Positions 43,673 to 54,194 of a stretch of DNA of 64,000 nt are shown in pieces (the first letter of the stretch is position 1; each line of letters begins with the position of its first letter). The stretch is taken from assembly GCA_030765065.1 (NCBI GenBank), contig CM060989.1:40415501-40479500 (forward strand), in the 5' to 3' direction. The position numbers and the translations under genes were made by a program. The notes under the pieces are model-generated. The model was not told the DNA's origin. It made no database searches and saw only the letters and a program-made list of their open reading frames with translations. Origin of the DNA: Deroplatys truncata. Lineage: Eukaryota > Arthropoda > Insecta > Mantodea > Mantidae.

Positions 43673-44739
43673 ATGTCATTCCACCGAGTGTTATAATGTT
43701 CAATTTCTAGTAGGTATGATTGGCCTGTGTTAAAAGCTCTACGTTTAATGCCAGCTAACAAAAGTTTTTAGCGTTAAGAAGAGATATGCAAGGTCACATT
43801 TTCAATTCGTGCAGCTACAGGATTTAACGGAGATGTTTAACGACACAATTACTGTTTGCGAGGTGCGAAAGAACTCTGCGTCACCACGTGCGATTTGTTT
43901 CGCTTTTCTATAACAAGAGTGCCGCACAGCTAAAGATGTTTCGCTTTAACGCCCGACGGTAAAGTATGTTGACACCCGTCTGCAACGTTCTTCTCGCTTT
44001 TTGTTCAGATTGTTTATAAGTGCAATGTATTCGGTTCCTTTGTTGAGCCTTTTATTGCTCCGGAGTTAGCATTAAACATCCACAAGGTACTTTTGCATAA
44101 TCACTTAAATTGCAAATGATTTTTTTATGGATGGCGGAAAATCAGGAGAACGAAGCGCGTAAAAACATTTGCGGAGTTCTTTACTGGAATTTCAATTGTT
44201 TATAAGTAGACTATATCACAAACAAATGTACACCGTCGTGCATAAAATGTGGCCCATTCCCCTAGATCGTCATAGTATTCTCCCTCTCTAAGGTTTTCAT
44301 CATGAGTAATCAACTTTTGACTATACCCATCCGGTACAGTTCCCTATGTGACTGGCCTAAAAACAATTCAGGGACATACAAACTAACCAAAGAACGATGT
44401 GTATAAACTATGTGGAATGAAGGAGTGATTTGGTTATCGCCTCTATGAAACAGTTTCGCTGCGATTGCTACACAAGTAAAAGTTAAACCAATTACAAATA
44501 ATTTGGTCTTCTGGAGGAAGGAGTGAATAATATGCATGTGTGGCTAAACTGAACGATAGCTACATTTACATATATAATTAACAATTAATCATTTCATTCA
44601 TCCTTCATCCCGCTTGGTCTATTTTAGGATTGGAAGTGTCGGTGATGGTGTTTCGGTGCAGCGTGGCAGGGAAAAAGAATGCTCTCTTTGAACTTTCTCC
44701 GGCCTTCGGCTGGTTGATGCGGTATAAGGACCTCCAAGA
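43673..44739. other. Unassigned sequence
   Basis: Slightly GC-richer patches at 43880-44010. No frame with a recognisable domain. Confidence 0.35.
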
Positions 44740-44826
44740 TGACTTTTAAGTCAGGGAACACGTGAAAATCACTTGGGGAAAAGCTATGGTGAATATGGAG
44801 GATGCGAGAAAACTTCCCAGTTGAAT
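44640..44826 (-). pseudogene. Mariner C-terminal remnant, minus
   Basis: Minus strand: FNWEVFSHPPYSP, a stop, then SDFHVFPDLKVI, the SPDLAPSDFHLFPxLK region around the third catalytic Asp. Beyond about 44740 the similarity fades. It faces a second remnant on the plus strand, forming an imperfect palindrome. Confidence 0.65.
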
Positions 44827-44854
44827 ATTCTGAGCTCCGCCTGGGTCAAGATTC

Positions 44855-45077
44855 AACTTGGAAGTTTTCCCGTATCCGTCGTATTCACCAGAGGTTGCCC
44901 CATGTGATTTTCACATGTTCCTCCGACTCAAAGGTAAGCATTTTTAACACCGTTGATGAAGTGAAATCAGTGAACAGCTGGTTGCGAGCACTGGTCCCGA
45001 CCTGGTACAACATTGGCTTGGAAAAACTTGTGTCACGTCCCCAAAAATGCTTGGAAAAACATGTTTACTATATAGAA
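44855..45077 (+). pseudogene. Mariner C-terminal remnant, plus
   Basis: YSPEVAPCDFHMFLRLKGKH (third catalytic Asp) at 44878-44938, then after a frameshift NTVDEVKSVNSWLRAL, TWYNIGLEKLVSRPQKCLEK and YYIEK. This matches the usual mariner end (DEVKxxVxxWL, GIxxLVxRWxKCIxxxGDYVEK). HEL-X copy r begins right after it, so the inverted terminal repeat is gone. Confidence 0.8.
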
Positions 45078-45081
45078 AAAA

Positions 45082-45898
45082 ATCTGATGTGTTACACTCA
45101 CATGAATTTATCAACTCTTGTACAAACTATTTATACAAACGCTTATTCTCCATCTACTTCATGTTAATCGAGATAAACATTTGCAGAGTCTATCTTATTG
45201 CTAATTTTCTTGTAGATGTAAGGGGAATATATATTTACAAGGGCAATATAGAAATACAGTAGCCTTTAAGCATCGACATATCTCTCAATAGCTGGTTGCT
45301 GGGTGCAGCACCCTTCTGTGTGCCACAGATTAATACTCTTTGCATATCCAAGACAGTAATATCTCGAAAATGGTTCACTCAGCAAAAAAAAAATTTATGA
45401 CATAAATTGTGTATTTTAACGCGTTCTACATTTTTTGTGTAGTAAAATTTTGTCTATCTCTTATGGTTTACCAGTTATGCCAAAGTCGATCACAATGAAG
45501 AATACTTTTGGAGACATTCCCAGGAAATTCAAGATATACATTTTATTTGTCATAAAAATATCCTAAACATATGATATTTTAATCAAAATCGTTAGAGCCA
45601 TTTTTGAGAAAATTAAAATTTTCGAAAAATCTTCCATGTAAAGAGTAATCTGTGGTGGGGGGATTTTCTTGAAAACCTTCGTGTCGCATCCTTGGAAGAT
45701 ACTGAACCTAAATACCAAGTTTGGTGTTTATCCGACTGTTCGTTTCTGAGTTATACTGTTCACAGACAGACATGTTTCCAAAAATGCTTTTTTTGGATTC
45801 AGGGGTTCTCAAAACATGTATTTCCGGTGAAACCTCGGTATCGAATTTTTGGGTGGAATACAATACTTCCCCTACTTACTATACGTAGTAGAGAAAGT
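45082..45898 (+). mobile_element. HEL-X copy r, full length
   Basis: 817 bp from ATCTGATGTGTTACACTCAC to hairpin CTACTTACTATACGTAGTAGAGAAAGT. Subfamily B. One of the best plus-strand references. Confidence 0.93.
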
Positions 45899-46467
45899 AA
45901 TAACAGAAGGATTGTACAATAGATATAAATAAAATTAATTCAACTTGATCAAATGTGTGTAATCCTTTTTATAAAATAGGGAAACTTACTTATTGGACGA
46001 TCCTCGTACTTTTTTATATGCTCTAACACCGTTATGATCACCACTTTGCTGTCTGCATTAGAGTGCAACAGTTTTATTTTTCTGGGAATGTTTTATTTTG
46101 ATCGTGGGTCATTAGTTCTCACTTACATAATGGTCTGCATTAAGTGTCCGTTATCATGCTGTTTATTAAGTGATAAATTCTTGGATTTTCCGAACACTAC
46201 GTTATGGTTAGATGCTTGTCACATCAGGTTTGCTAGACCTTTTACTTATCTCAGTAATTAACCTACTTTGTGCCGCCTATAAAACCACGTATCTGTAACT
46301 CCTAATGGCTGGCATCGCTTTTACGTTGCATTTCAAGGAGTTACACTGCAAGTCTAGTTATAATAAAAACCTGGTTACTCAAAATTTAACAAACCTGTCA
46401 CCCTGTACTGACAAAATTGGTGAAAACATTTTGTTTAGAATATAATTTAAAATGATAGTAACCTAAA
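45899..46467. other. Unassigned sequence
   Basis: A 75-codon plus frame (46034-46261) is hydrophobic but unsupported. Nothing else seen. Confidence 0.35.
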
Positions 46468-46540
46468 AAAATCTGATGTGCTGCACTCACATAATTTTCT
46501 CTACTCACCCTTCTACAAACCCTTCTACCACATACAGAAA
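46468..46540 (+). mobile_element. HEL-X copy s, 5' end only
   Basis: AAATCTGATGTGCTGCACTC, TTTTCTCTACTC, then ends within the first 75 bp. Confidence 0.75.
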
Positions 46541-47023
46541 CGACAGGAAGAAATCAACATGACTTCCCTGGATAAACCGCATTTGTTACCGTCTCTAGGG
46601 TACTTCGTGACGTCATGAGTTCATTTTATTCGGTGATGGTGTCACCTTGTAGGTGTTATCACGCCTTGTGCTGTGTATCGCACCAATAAGCATACCTATC
46701 TAGTTCTGTCAACTCATTTGAAAATTACGAATATGCGTAGGCAAGGAATGGTGACCGATTTTGTCGATCTTTCGCGAGATTAATTGCGAATGTACAGCAA
46801 ACGACTATTTGAAAATACTCTCGAATATGTTAGCTCTTGAGTTGTTAGCATTTTAGACATCAAACATAAATTATAGGTCCTCATATAAATTATTTACATG
46901 TTTTTAAGCAGGTAAGCTATAGCCTCTTCCTCCTTCAATGCAGTAAGGGTGAAGGAGGCGCTAGATATCTTAAGTCACGCTCTTACAAACGATCAGAAAT
47001 CGGATGTAGGTTACTTCTTGTTG
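46541..47023. other. Unassigned sequence
   Basis: No gene or repeat recognised. Confidence 0.35.
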
Positions 47024-47692
47024 GATGCATACATAGTAGGTAGAGAGTGTATTGCATTCCACCAAAAAGTCAGATGTCAGATTTTACCGAAAATACATGT
47101 TTTGAAGGCCCCTGAATAAAAAAACACGCATTTTAAGAAAAAGGTCCATGGGTGTGTGTCTTTGAACAGCATAACTCAAAACCTAAAAGTCGGATAAACA
47201 CCAAACTAGGTATTTAAGTTTAGCACCTTCTAAAGCTTTTCAAGAAAATCCCTCCACCTCAAACTACCCTTTATGTGAAAGATTTTTCGAAATTTTTCAT
47301 TTTCTAATAAACGGCTCTAAAAATCTTTAAAGCACACAATTTATTTCAAATATCTTTTTTTGCGGCATCACCTACTTTCGAAATATCTGTTATTAATGGT
47401 TCGAATTGTATCGTACAACACTTTTATTGTTTCTTTAAGTCCTGTCAATTTTCAGTTCTCACGATGTCATGGAATTAGTATGGAATTTTAAGGCCAGCGT
47501 ATAGCGTCCAGTTCTTTATCGCTGTTCCCTTTGTATCTATAATGAAATGTGTAATATAGCTATTTCTGCAAAGGTTTATTTGGATTAAAATGAAGTATAG
47601 ATAGAAAAATAAGCTTTAGTAAGAATAGTTTGTATACCTACTAATAAGCGATAGGGGGCAGAGAAAGTCACTTGAATAAAACACATCCGATT
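47024..47692 (-). mobile_element. HEL-X copy t
   Basis: Left hairpin arm degraded (GTAGGTAGAGAGTGTATTGC), body with an internal deletion after CGAAATTTTTCATTTTCT, right end GGCAGAGAAAGTCACTTGAA...CATCCGAT. It abuts copy u in the same orientation. Confidence 0.85.
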
Positions 47693-47695
47693 TTT

Positions 47696-48545
47696 ACTTT
47701 CTCTACTACGTAGAGTAAGTAAGGGAAGTATTGCATTCCACCCAAAAACTCGATACCGTGATTTCACCGGAAATACACGTTTTGAGACCCCCTGAATCCA
47801 AAAAAGGCATTTTTGGAAACATGTCCGTGTGTGTGTCTGTCTGTGAACAGCATAACTCAGAAACGAACAGTTGGATAAACACCAAACTTGGTATTTAGGT
47901 TCAGTATCTTCCAGAGATGCGACACGAAGGTTTTCAAGAAAATCCCCCCACTCCAGATTACTCTTTACATGGAACATTTTTAAAAAATTTTAATTTTCTC
48001 AAAAATGGCTTTAACGATTTTGATTAAAATATCATACGTTTAAGATATTTTCATGACAAATGAAATGTATATCTCGAATTTTCTGGGAATGTCTCCAAAA
48101 GTATTCTTCATTGTGAACGACTTTTGCATAACTGGTAAACCATAAGAGATAGACAAAATGTTACTACACCAAAAATGTAGATCGCGTTAAAATACACAAT
48201 TTATGTCATATACATTTTTGTTGGTGAGTGAACCATTTTCGAGATATTGTTTGTTATTCCCTTAAATTTTCCAATACTTATACTTTTTCTCAAATGGGAA
48301 TTCGTTATTCATTTGTTTTTATGTCCTGGACATGCAAAGAGAATGGAATGCGCCACATAGCAACCAGCGCTTAAAATATTTGACTATCGCTTAAAGCCTA
48401 ACAATTCCCCTTGCATCTACAAGAAAATTAGCAATAAGATTAACATCACGATATCTCGATTAATATGAAGCATATGGAGAATAAGCGTTTGTAAAAATAG
48501 TTTGTACAAGAGTAGAGAAAGTCATGCGAGTGTAACACATCATAT
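47696..48545 (-). mobile_element. HEL-X copy u, full length, tandem with t
   Basis: 850 bp from ACTTTCTCTACTACGTAGAG to AAAGTCATGCGAGTGTAACA. The hairpin end of u meets the 5' end of t through a single shared T run (CCGATTTTTACTTTC). Subfamily B. Confidence 0.92.
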
Positions 48546-48555
48546 TTTTTTTATG

Positions 48556-48593
48556 TTGCTGTCACAGGTTATATATCCCCTTTTAGTAAAGGC

Positions 48594-48672
<79 letters not shown>

Positions 48673-48790
48673 TAATAATAATAAAATTTTCTTTACTTCC
48701 ATTTTTATGCAACTACATTTTAAGCTGAAGGCTTTTTTAAAGGATCTTCTATTCATATTATGAAGTTAGTGGTACGGTATGCCTGCAAGG
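48556..48790 (+). repeat. Dispersed repeat R4 copy 1 with (AAT)n
   Basis: CACAGGTTATATATCCC, TAGTAAAGGCTAATAAT, then after the microsatellite TTTCTTTACTTCCATTTTTAT and AAGCTGAAGGCTTTTTTAAA. The same order occurs at 52440-52560. Confidence 0.5.
48594..48684 (+). repeat. (AAT)n microsatellite
   Basis: About 30 AAT units with a single slip, within R4 copy 1. R4 copy 2 has only two to three units here, so the run expanded after the copies split. Confidence 0.95.
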
Positions 48791-49149
48791 TCCGCTTGAC
48801 CCGAGTTTAAATTGCGTAAACACAAACTAACATGGAAGGAAAGCACAAATAGTTCCATGTGTTATATTACCTCAAGTCTTCAGTTTTGATTTGTTTCTGC
48901 TGGATTCATAGATTTTGATTACCGGAGTAAGTAAATGTAATGGCTGAGATTGAGTCACCAAGCCAGGCTATTACAGAAACGTGATGTAGTGCTCAGTGCT
49001 TCATTCACAACTCATTTAACGCAGCATGTTACATGAGTAGGGACCTCTATTCCTTCCCCATTGTTTTGCATGTTTTCCTTTAGACACAAGAGTCTATAGA
49101 ATGCTGCATTGATGCACGCATAGGAAACGAGCCAAGGTCTATCAAGAAC
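48791..49149. other. Unassigned sequence
   Basis: Nothing recognised. Confidence 0.35.
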
Positions 49150-50110
49150 TATAGCCCAGCACTCAGTTGTCAATAGCTTGAATCTCCTGCGTAATGTTGT
49201 ACTTCAGATCGTCCAATGTCTGGGGATGTGTGGCATAAACCCTGTCTTTTAAGTAACCCCATAGAAAGAAGTCCGGCGATGTCAAATCCGGAGATCTCGG
49301 TGGCCACAGGTTCTCGGAAATTATCTGGTCGTCAAAGAAACTTGCAATTAGTGCCATGGATTAATTTGATGTATGGCACGTAGCGCCGTCCTGCTGAAAA
49401 ATATCCTTGACTCAGCTCTACATCGTCTAGTTGCTCAGCAATCTCCATGAAAGTCCGTCGGTACTCTGCAGTGTTAACATTGTTTAAAAAAACAATTGGT
49501 CCCACTATTCTCTGTGCGGATATTGCGCTCCAAACTCCGATTTTAACCGAGTGCATAGGTGCATAGCCGGATAAATGGAACCATACTTCATCTGTGAACC
49601 ATGTGATGGACAATATGGCAGGATTTTGCACAATGAACGCCTAAAATCAACGGCAATAATTCAGTCGTCTATCCTTATCTGGTTCGTGTAACTCTGGACA
49701 ATCGTAATCCGATACGGCTTTAGGCCTGCACTTTCCGCAGCTCTCTAACACATTGAGCAACTGTACCCTGTCTCCTGGGACAAACGCCTTAATGATTTTC
49801 TTGGGTATCTGATCCAGTTTTGCTCTTACGTCAACAACCGTGGGAAGCCTAGATGAACGAGTTTTGCATTCTTCACTCACCAGAGATCCAGTTGTTTCCA
49901 ATTTGTTTACCAGTCCCAATAATGTGTTTCTTTGGAGAGGATTCCGAATACCAAATTCTCTCTGGTATGCACTTTGAGTAGCTGTAATTGAATTCGTAAT
50001 CCAGTATTGCTTTACAAGGAAGAGTCGTTCATTTAATATGTACTCCATTTTCACGTTGACTACAACAAAATCTCGAAAACACTTGCCGACAATAAAACTT
50101 AACAATTACG
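49150..50110 (-). pseudogene. M3-type mariner-like transposase, near full length but broken
   Basis: Three minus-strand pieces. 50105-49647 holds the N-terminal helix-turn-helix: YWITNSITATQSAYQREFGI, TLLGLVNKLETTGSLV and a VDVRAKL linker. 49631-49332 holds FTDEVWFHLSGY (first catalytic Asp), KIGVWSAISAQRIVGPIVF and a decayed second-Asp region (QGYF-type). 49357-49163 holds FFDDQIISENLWPPRSPDLT, then SPDFFLWGYLKDRVYATHP (third Asp), ending in the EIQAIDN region short of the C-terminus. Order and approximate total length fit the insect group with the ARR(I)IGPIFF motif. Terminal inverted repeats were not found. Wording differs from the M3 copy at 33465, so it is a separate lineage. Confidence 0.85.
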
Positions 50111-50920
50111 AATATAACATGAACATCTGCACATCTAGTGACAGGCAATCGAAACTCCGGAACATTCTGCTTAATTTGGTGCTAAAATTGGGGCATTGAA
50201 TGAATTTCGAACAGAATAATTAAAGAAAGAAATGTGTCAGTTCTTCATAAATCACGCTGTATTAGTTACTTGCCCGATACTTCACGTATATGATGCAAGT
50301 AAGGGCTTAACCCATTTTAGCCCTTAGTCTTCAATTAAAGCTCCAACGGAGCACACAAATAATCTATCAATAATTACCCTTGCGAAAGATATTAGATTTT
50401 CTTGCCCAGTCCCGTTTTTCCTCTCGTTTCCAGTTTCCCCCCTTGCCTGTTTCTTTGTTCCTGACTTCTATATATAGCTCTCGTAATTAATTTGGTTTAT
50501 CCAGCCAACATCACGGGTCGGAAAACAAGGAGAGGGGTTGGGGGGTCTATTTCTCTTTTATTGTCGCTTAATGATTGCCCAGCACCTGCAAGCGACAGCA
50601 GGAAATATCAGGAGTAAAGAAAACCTGGACCGAGACAAATCAATTTTCTTCGCTAATCGCTTTGTCACAATCCGCTATTGTGATTCTTCCGAAACACGCA
50701 CTTTTTGGTGTGAGGAGATATTTTCAAGTATTATTTCTCTAATGGCTACACTCTTTGGATTAGATACGGTTATATCCAATTATTCGTCGATGTCTGTTAG
50801 CTGTTTTATTGCACTGGAAACTGCGTTTTAATCAAAGGCTAATAATATTTTAATCTAAAGGATTTAAACTGCAAGACCCTGTCTGTTTGATGTCCGATTG
50901 TTTTTAAACACACTTATGTA
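50111..50920. other. Unassigned sequence
   Basis: A 97-codon plus frame (50538-50831) has no recognisable domain. Confidence 0.35.
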
Positions 50921-52179
50921 CAAGGGATGTTCCAGAAGTACCCTACCCAACAAAGAAAATACAAAATTTTGGGGGAAAAATCTTTATTTCTCTACATAGT
51001 CTCCTTTCAGCTCGATACACGTTACCCAGCGATGTTCAATAGCTTCGATACCCTGTTTATACGAGAACCACCGAGTTCTGCAAAATAGACATCAACTGCA
51101 AACTCCACATCTTCATTGTTGGCAACTCTTTTACTACCAAGTCGTTTCTTCAACTTTGGAAACAGAAAATAATCAGAGGGGACTAAGTCTGGCGAATAGG
51201 GTGCATGAGGAAGCAATTCGAACTTTTAACTCATTGATTTTGGTCATGGCGATAATGGATGTGTGAACTGGTGCATTGTCTTGATGAAACAGTACTTTCC
51301 TTTTCGCTAAATGCGGCCGTTTTTGCTTGATTTCATCATTCAAATGCTGCAATAAGTTTGCATAATACTCGACATTGATTGTTTTTCCTGTTTGAAGATA
51401 ATCAATGAAAATTAATCCACACATATTCCTAAAAAAGACGGCATTACTCTCTCACCTTCTTTGGAGCCGATTCTCCCCTTCTAATCCACTGTTTTGACTG
51501 TTCCTTCGTTTCAGGTGTGAATTGATGGACCCATGTTTCATCCATGGTTATGAATTGACGCAAAAATCCGGCTTTATTGCAGCGAAACATCGCCAAACAC
51601 TCGACTGAAACATCCTCACGACGCTGCTTTTGTTCCATTGTGAGTAAACGCGGCACCCATCTTGCTCACAGCTTTCTCATGTCTAAATTTTCAGTTAGTA
51701 TGCGATGTATAGCACTTTTTTTGAAATGCCTGCGTGTCTGCTGGCTCGCGCATTTTCAGTTCAATACCATTTTGTGGATTTTATTCCCAATTTCTGGGAT
51801 GATCACCTCATTTGGTCGACCACTGTGATGTTCGTTTTGGCAGCTCGTACGGCCTCGCTTAAACTCTGCCACTCAAAATTTTACTGTTGTAAACGAAGGA
51901 GCAGACTCCCCCAGAGTAGAATCTAGCTCAACTTTAATATTAGTTGGACTAAGACCTTTTTAAACGAAAGTATTGTATCACATAACGATGGCCAGTTTTA
52001 TCCATGTTTACAAATTCGCTGAGAGAGTTCACTATTAATGGCTGTCAAACAATTACTAAGCAACGTAGCATCGTCAAACTTCAAACCTAAGCATTATAAG
52101 GTTGGTTCTTTCTACCATAGTCATTTGTTTGAAACAACCGCTATGTATACGTCAGTGGATACTTCTGGGACTGCCGTCG
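50921..52179 (-). mobile_element. Mariner M1 copy C, full length
   Basis: 1259 bp between TA dinucleotides (50919-50920, 52180-52181). Inverted ends: CAAGGGATGTTCCAGAAGTA and inverted CGACGGCAGTCCCAGAAGTA. This is the only M1 copy here with both ends and the whole coding length. Confidence 0.93.
50997..51990 (-). pseudogene. Mariner M1 transposase, full length with frameshifts
   Basis: Coding starts near 51990 with the KTGHRYVIQYF region, giving the N-terminal helix-turn-helix in broken frames. ORFs then give RLLTMEQKQRREDVSVECLA and ITMDETWVHQFTPETKEQ (first Asp; 51656-51444), then FIDYLQTGKTINVEYYANLL, and LFHQDNAPVHTSIIAMTKI (second Asp; 51424-51173). HAPYSPDLVPSDYFLFPKLK (third Asp, intact; 51216-51022), GSKRVANNEDVEFAVDVYF and a decayed HRW...VEK end follow. 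The DD34D triad is therefore visible in full, but at least three frameshifts or deletions separate the pieces. A deletion around 51430 removes the segment that reads VMASVFWG in copy A. Confidence 0.92.
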
Positions 52180-52181
52180 TA

Positions 52182-52671
52182 GATTCTAGTGATGGGACGA
52201 TACCATTATTTGCCGATACTCGATACTGTTACTGATTTTTGAGCATCGATACTCAGTACCCGATACTCACTTTATACAAAACTGTAAAGGCGATAGCTTG
52301 TTCACTAAATCATGTTATTATTAGTAGATTTTTGTATGAAAACGCATGTAACCAATTATGTATTGTATCTTGTACTAATTGGATATGGTTTCTGTTTGAC
52401 ACTCTTCAATTGGCAGCGATGTTTTTAACTTGATATGCCACAGGTTATATATCTCTTATTGTTAGTCAAGGATAATAATGATTTCTTTGCTTCTCTTTTT
52501 ATATAACTATATTTTGTGCTGAAAACCTTCTTTTAAAGAATTTTTTATCCCAGAAAAATAAATACTAGCAATTCTTCATTATTCTGCAAGCTTGAAAGTA
52601 TAAACTAATACATATTTTATGCGAAATTCAAACAACTAAAAATAACAAATATTTCCATGCGCTTTATTTTT
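52182..52671. other. Spacer including repeat R4 copy 2
   Basis: GATACTCGATACTG / GATACTCAGTACCCGATACTC clusters occur at 52215-52272. R4 copy 2 (CACAGGTTATATATCTC, GTCAAGGATAATAATG, GCTGAAAACCTTCTTTTAAA) lies at 52440-52560. Confidence 0.5.
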
Positions 52672-53504
52672 ACTTTCTGCACTACGTAGAGTAAGTAGGG
52701 GAAGTATTGTATTCCACCCAAAAATTCGATACCGAGATTTCACCGGAAATACATGTTTTGAGACCCCTGAATAAAAAGAAAACATTTTTGGAAACATGTC
52801 CGTGTGTGTGTCTGTGTGCTTGTGAACAGCATAACTCAGAAACGAACAGTCGGATAAACACCAAACTTGGTATTTAGGTTCAGTATCTTCCAGAGATGCG
52901 ACACGAAGGTTTTCAAGAAAATACCCCCACCCCAGATTACCCTTTACATGGAACATTTTTCGAAAATTTCAATTTTCTCAAAAATGGCTCTAACGATTTT
53001 GATTAAAGTATCGTATGTTTAAGATATTTTCATGACAAATGAAATGTATATCTCGAATTTTCTGGGAATGTCTCCAAAAGTATTCTTCATTGTGAACGAC
53101 TTTTGCATAACTGGTAAACCATAAGAGATAGACAAAATTTTACTACACAAAAATATAGATCGCGTTAAAATACACAATTTATGTCATATACATTTTTTTT
53201 GTTGGGTGAACCAGATATTGCTTGTTATTCTCTTAAATTTTCCAATACACTTTTTCTCAAATTCGTTATTCATTTTTTTTTGTCCTGGTAATGCACAGAG
53301 AATGAAATACTCCACATAGCAACCAGCTCTTAAAATATTTGACTATCGCTTAAAGCCTACCAATTCCCCTTGCATCTACAAGAAAATTAGCAATAAGATT
53401 AACATCTCGATATTTCGATTAACATGAAGCATATGGAGAATAAGCGTTTGTACAAATAGTTTGTACAAGAGTAGAGAAAGTCACGTGAGTGTAACACATC
53501 AGAT
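52672..53504 (-). mobile_element. HEL-X copy v, full length
   Basis: 833 bp from ACTTTCTGCACTACGTAGAG to AAAGTCACGTGAGTGTAACA...CATCAGAT. Subfamily B; very similar to copies o and u. Confidence 0.93.
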
Positions 53505-53542
53505 TTTTTATATAGCTGCTTTATACCCCGCCTTTAACTACT

Positions 53543-53670
53543 CGAGAGTTCCCAGTATAAACAGGGTATCGAAGCTATTGAACATCGCTGGAAAAGTGTA
53601 TCGCGCTGAAAGGAGACTGTGTAGAGAAATAAAGATGTTTTTTCCCAAAATTTGTGTTTTCTTTGTTATT
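53543..53670 (+). pseudogene. Mariner M1 copy D, 3' fragment
   Basis: AGTATAAACAGGGTATCGAA matches the end of the M1 transposase (GIEAIEHRW...), followed by GAGACTGTGTAGAGAAATAA and AAATTTGTGTTTTCTTTGTT, as in copy C read on its coding strand. The terminal inverted repeat is not recognisable, so the fragment is truncated on both sides. Confidence 0.8.
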
Positions 53671-54194
53671 ACTGTGAGCTCAAAACTTCTCGACCGCGGA
53701 TTTTAGTACTGAAGTCGATTTATCGTTCCACTAGTGACTTTATCTAATGCGTCCTTGCATGCATTTGGGGGTTATCAAGAGCAAGAAATGAAGAAAACAG
53801 GGAAAAATATTCCTTTGGGGGGGACGTTGACTCTCTCAATCCTCCCCCTCGCTACGCCTCTGACGTTTTGTCATCATTTGTCTTATAGGTAGATATTATA
53901 TACATTTCTTCCACGAGATGGCAGAGTTGTGTAAACTCCATTTACTTCCCATACAAGCGCATTGTTTCTTTTATACAAGAGAAGTATCTCTATATGACTG
54001 TTCTATTCATACGCCAGGTATTTGATATTGCAATGCCTCGGATATATATGTAGGCATCTAGCAATCACGTCGTAGGATGTGATTTTATAGGATAAAATTC
54101 AAGTCCTTACTGAACCTAATAATATCAGTATGCAGTGATAATAGGCTAAGTCATCCATCTCGATTATTGGCGCTAAACTGAAAACAAATCTGCC
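53671..54194. other. Unassigned sequence
   Basis: Nothing recognised. Confidence 0.35.

Noticed and set aside
48594-48684. Possible CRISPR-like or satellite array
   Set aside because: It is a simple AAT microsatellite with no spacers. No CRISPR-like array occurs in the window.
52215-52272. GATACTCGATAC-type repeats as a possible regulatory cluster
   Set aside because: Too short and irregular; no neighbouring gene. A hAT-like start (TAGTGATGGGACGATACC) was considered, but no matching right end was found.
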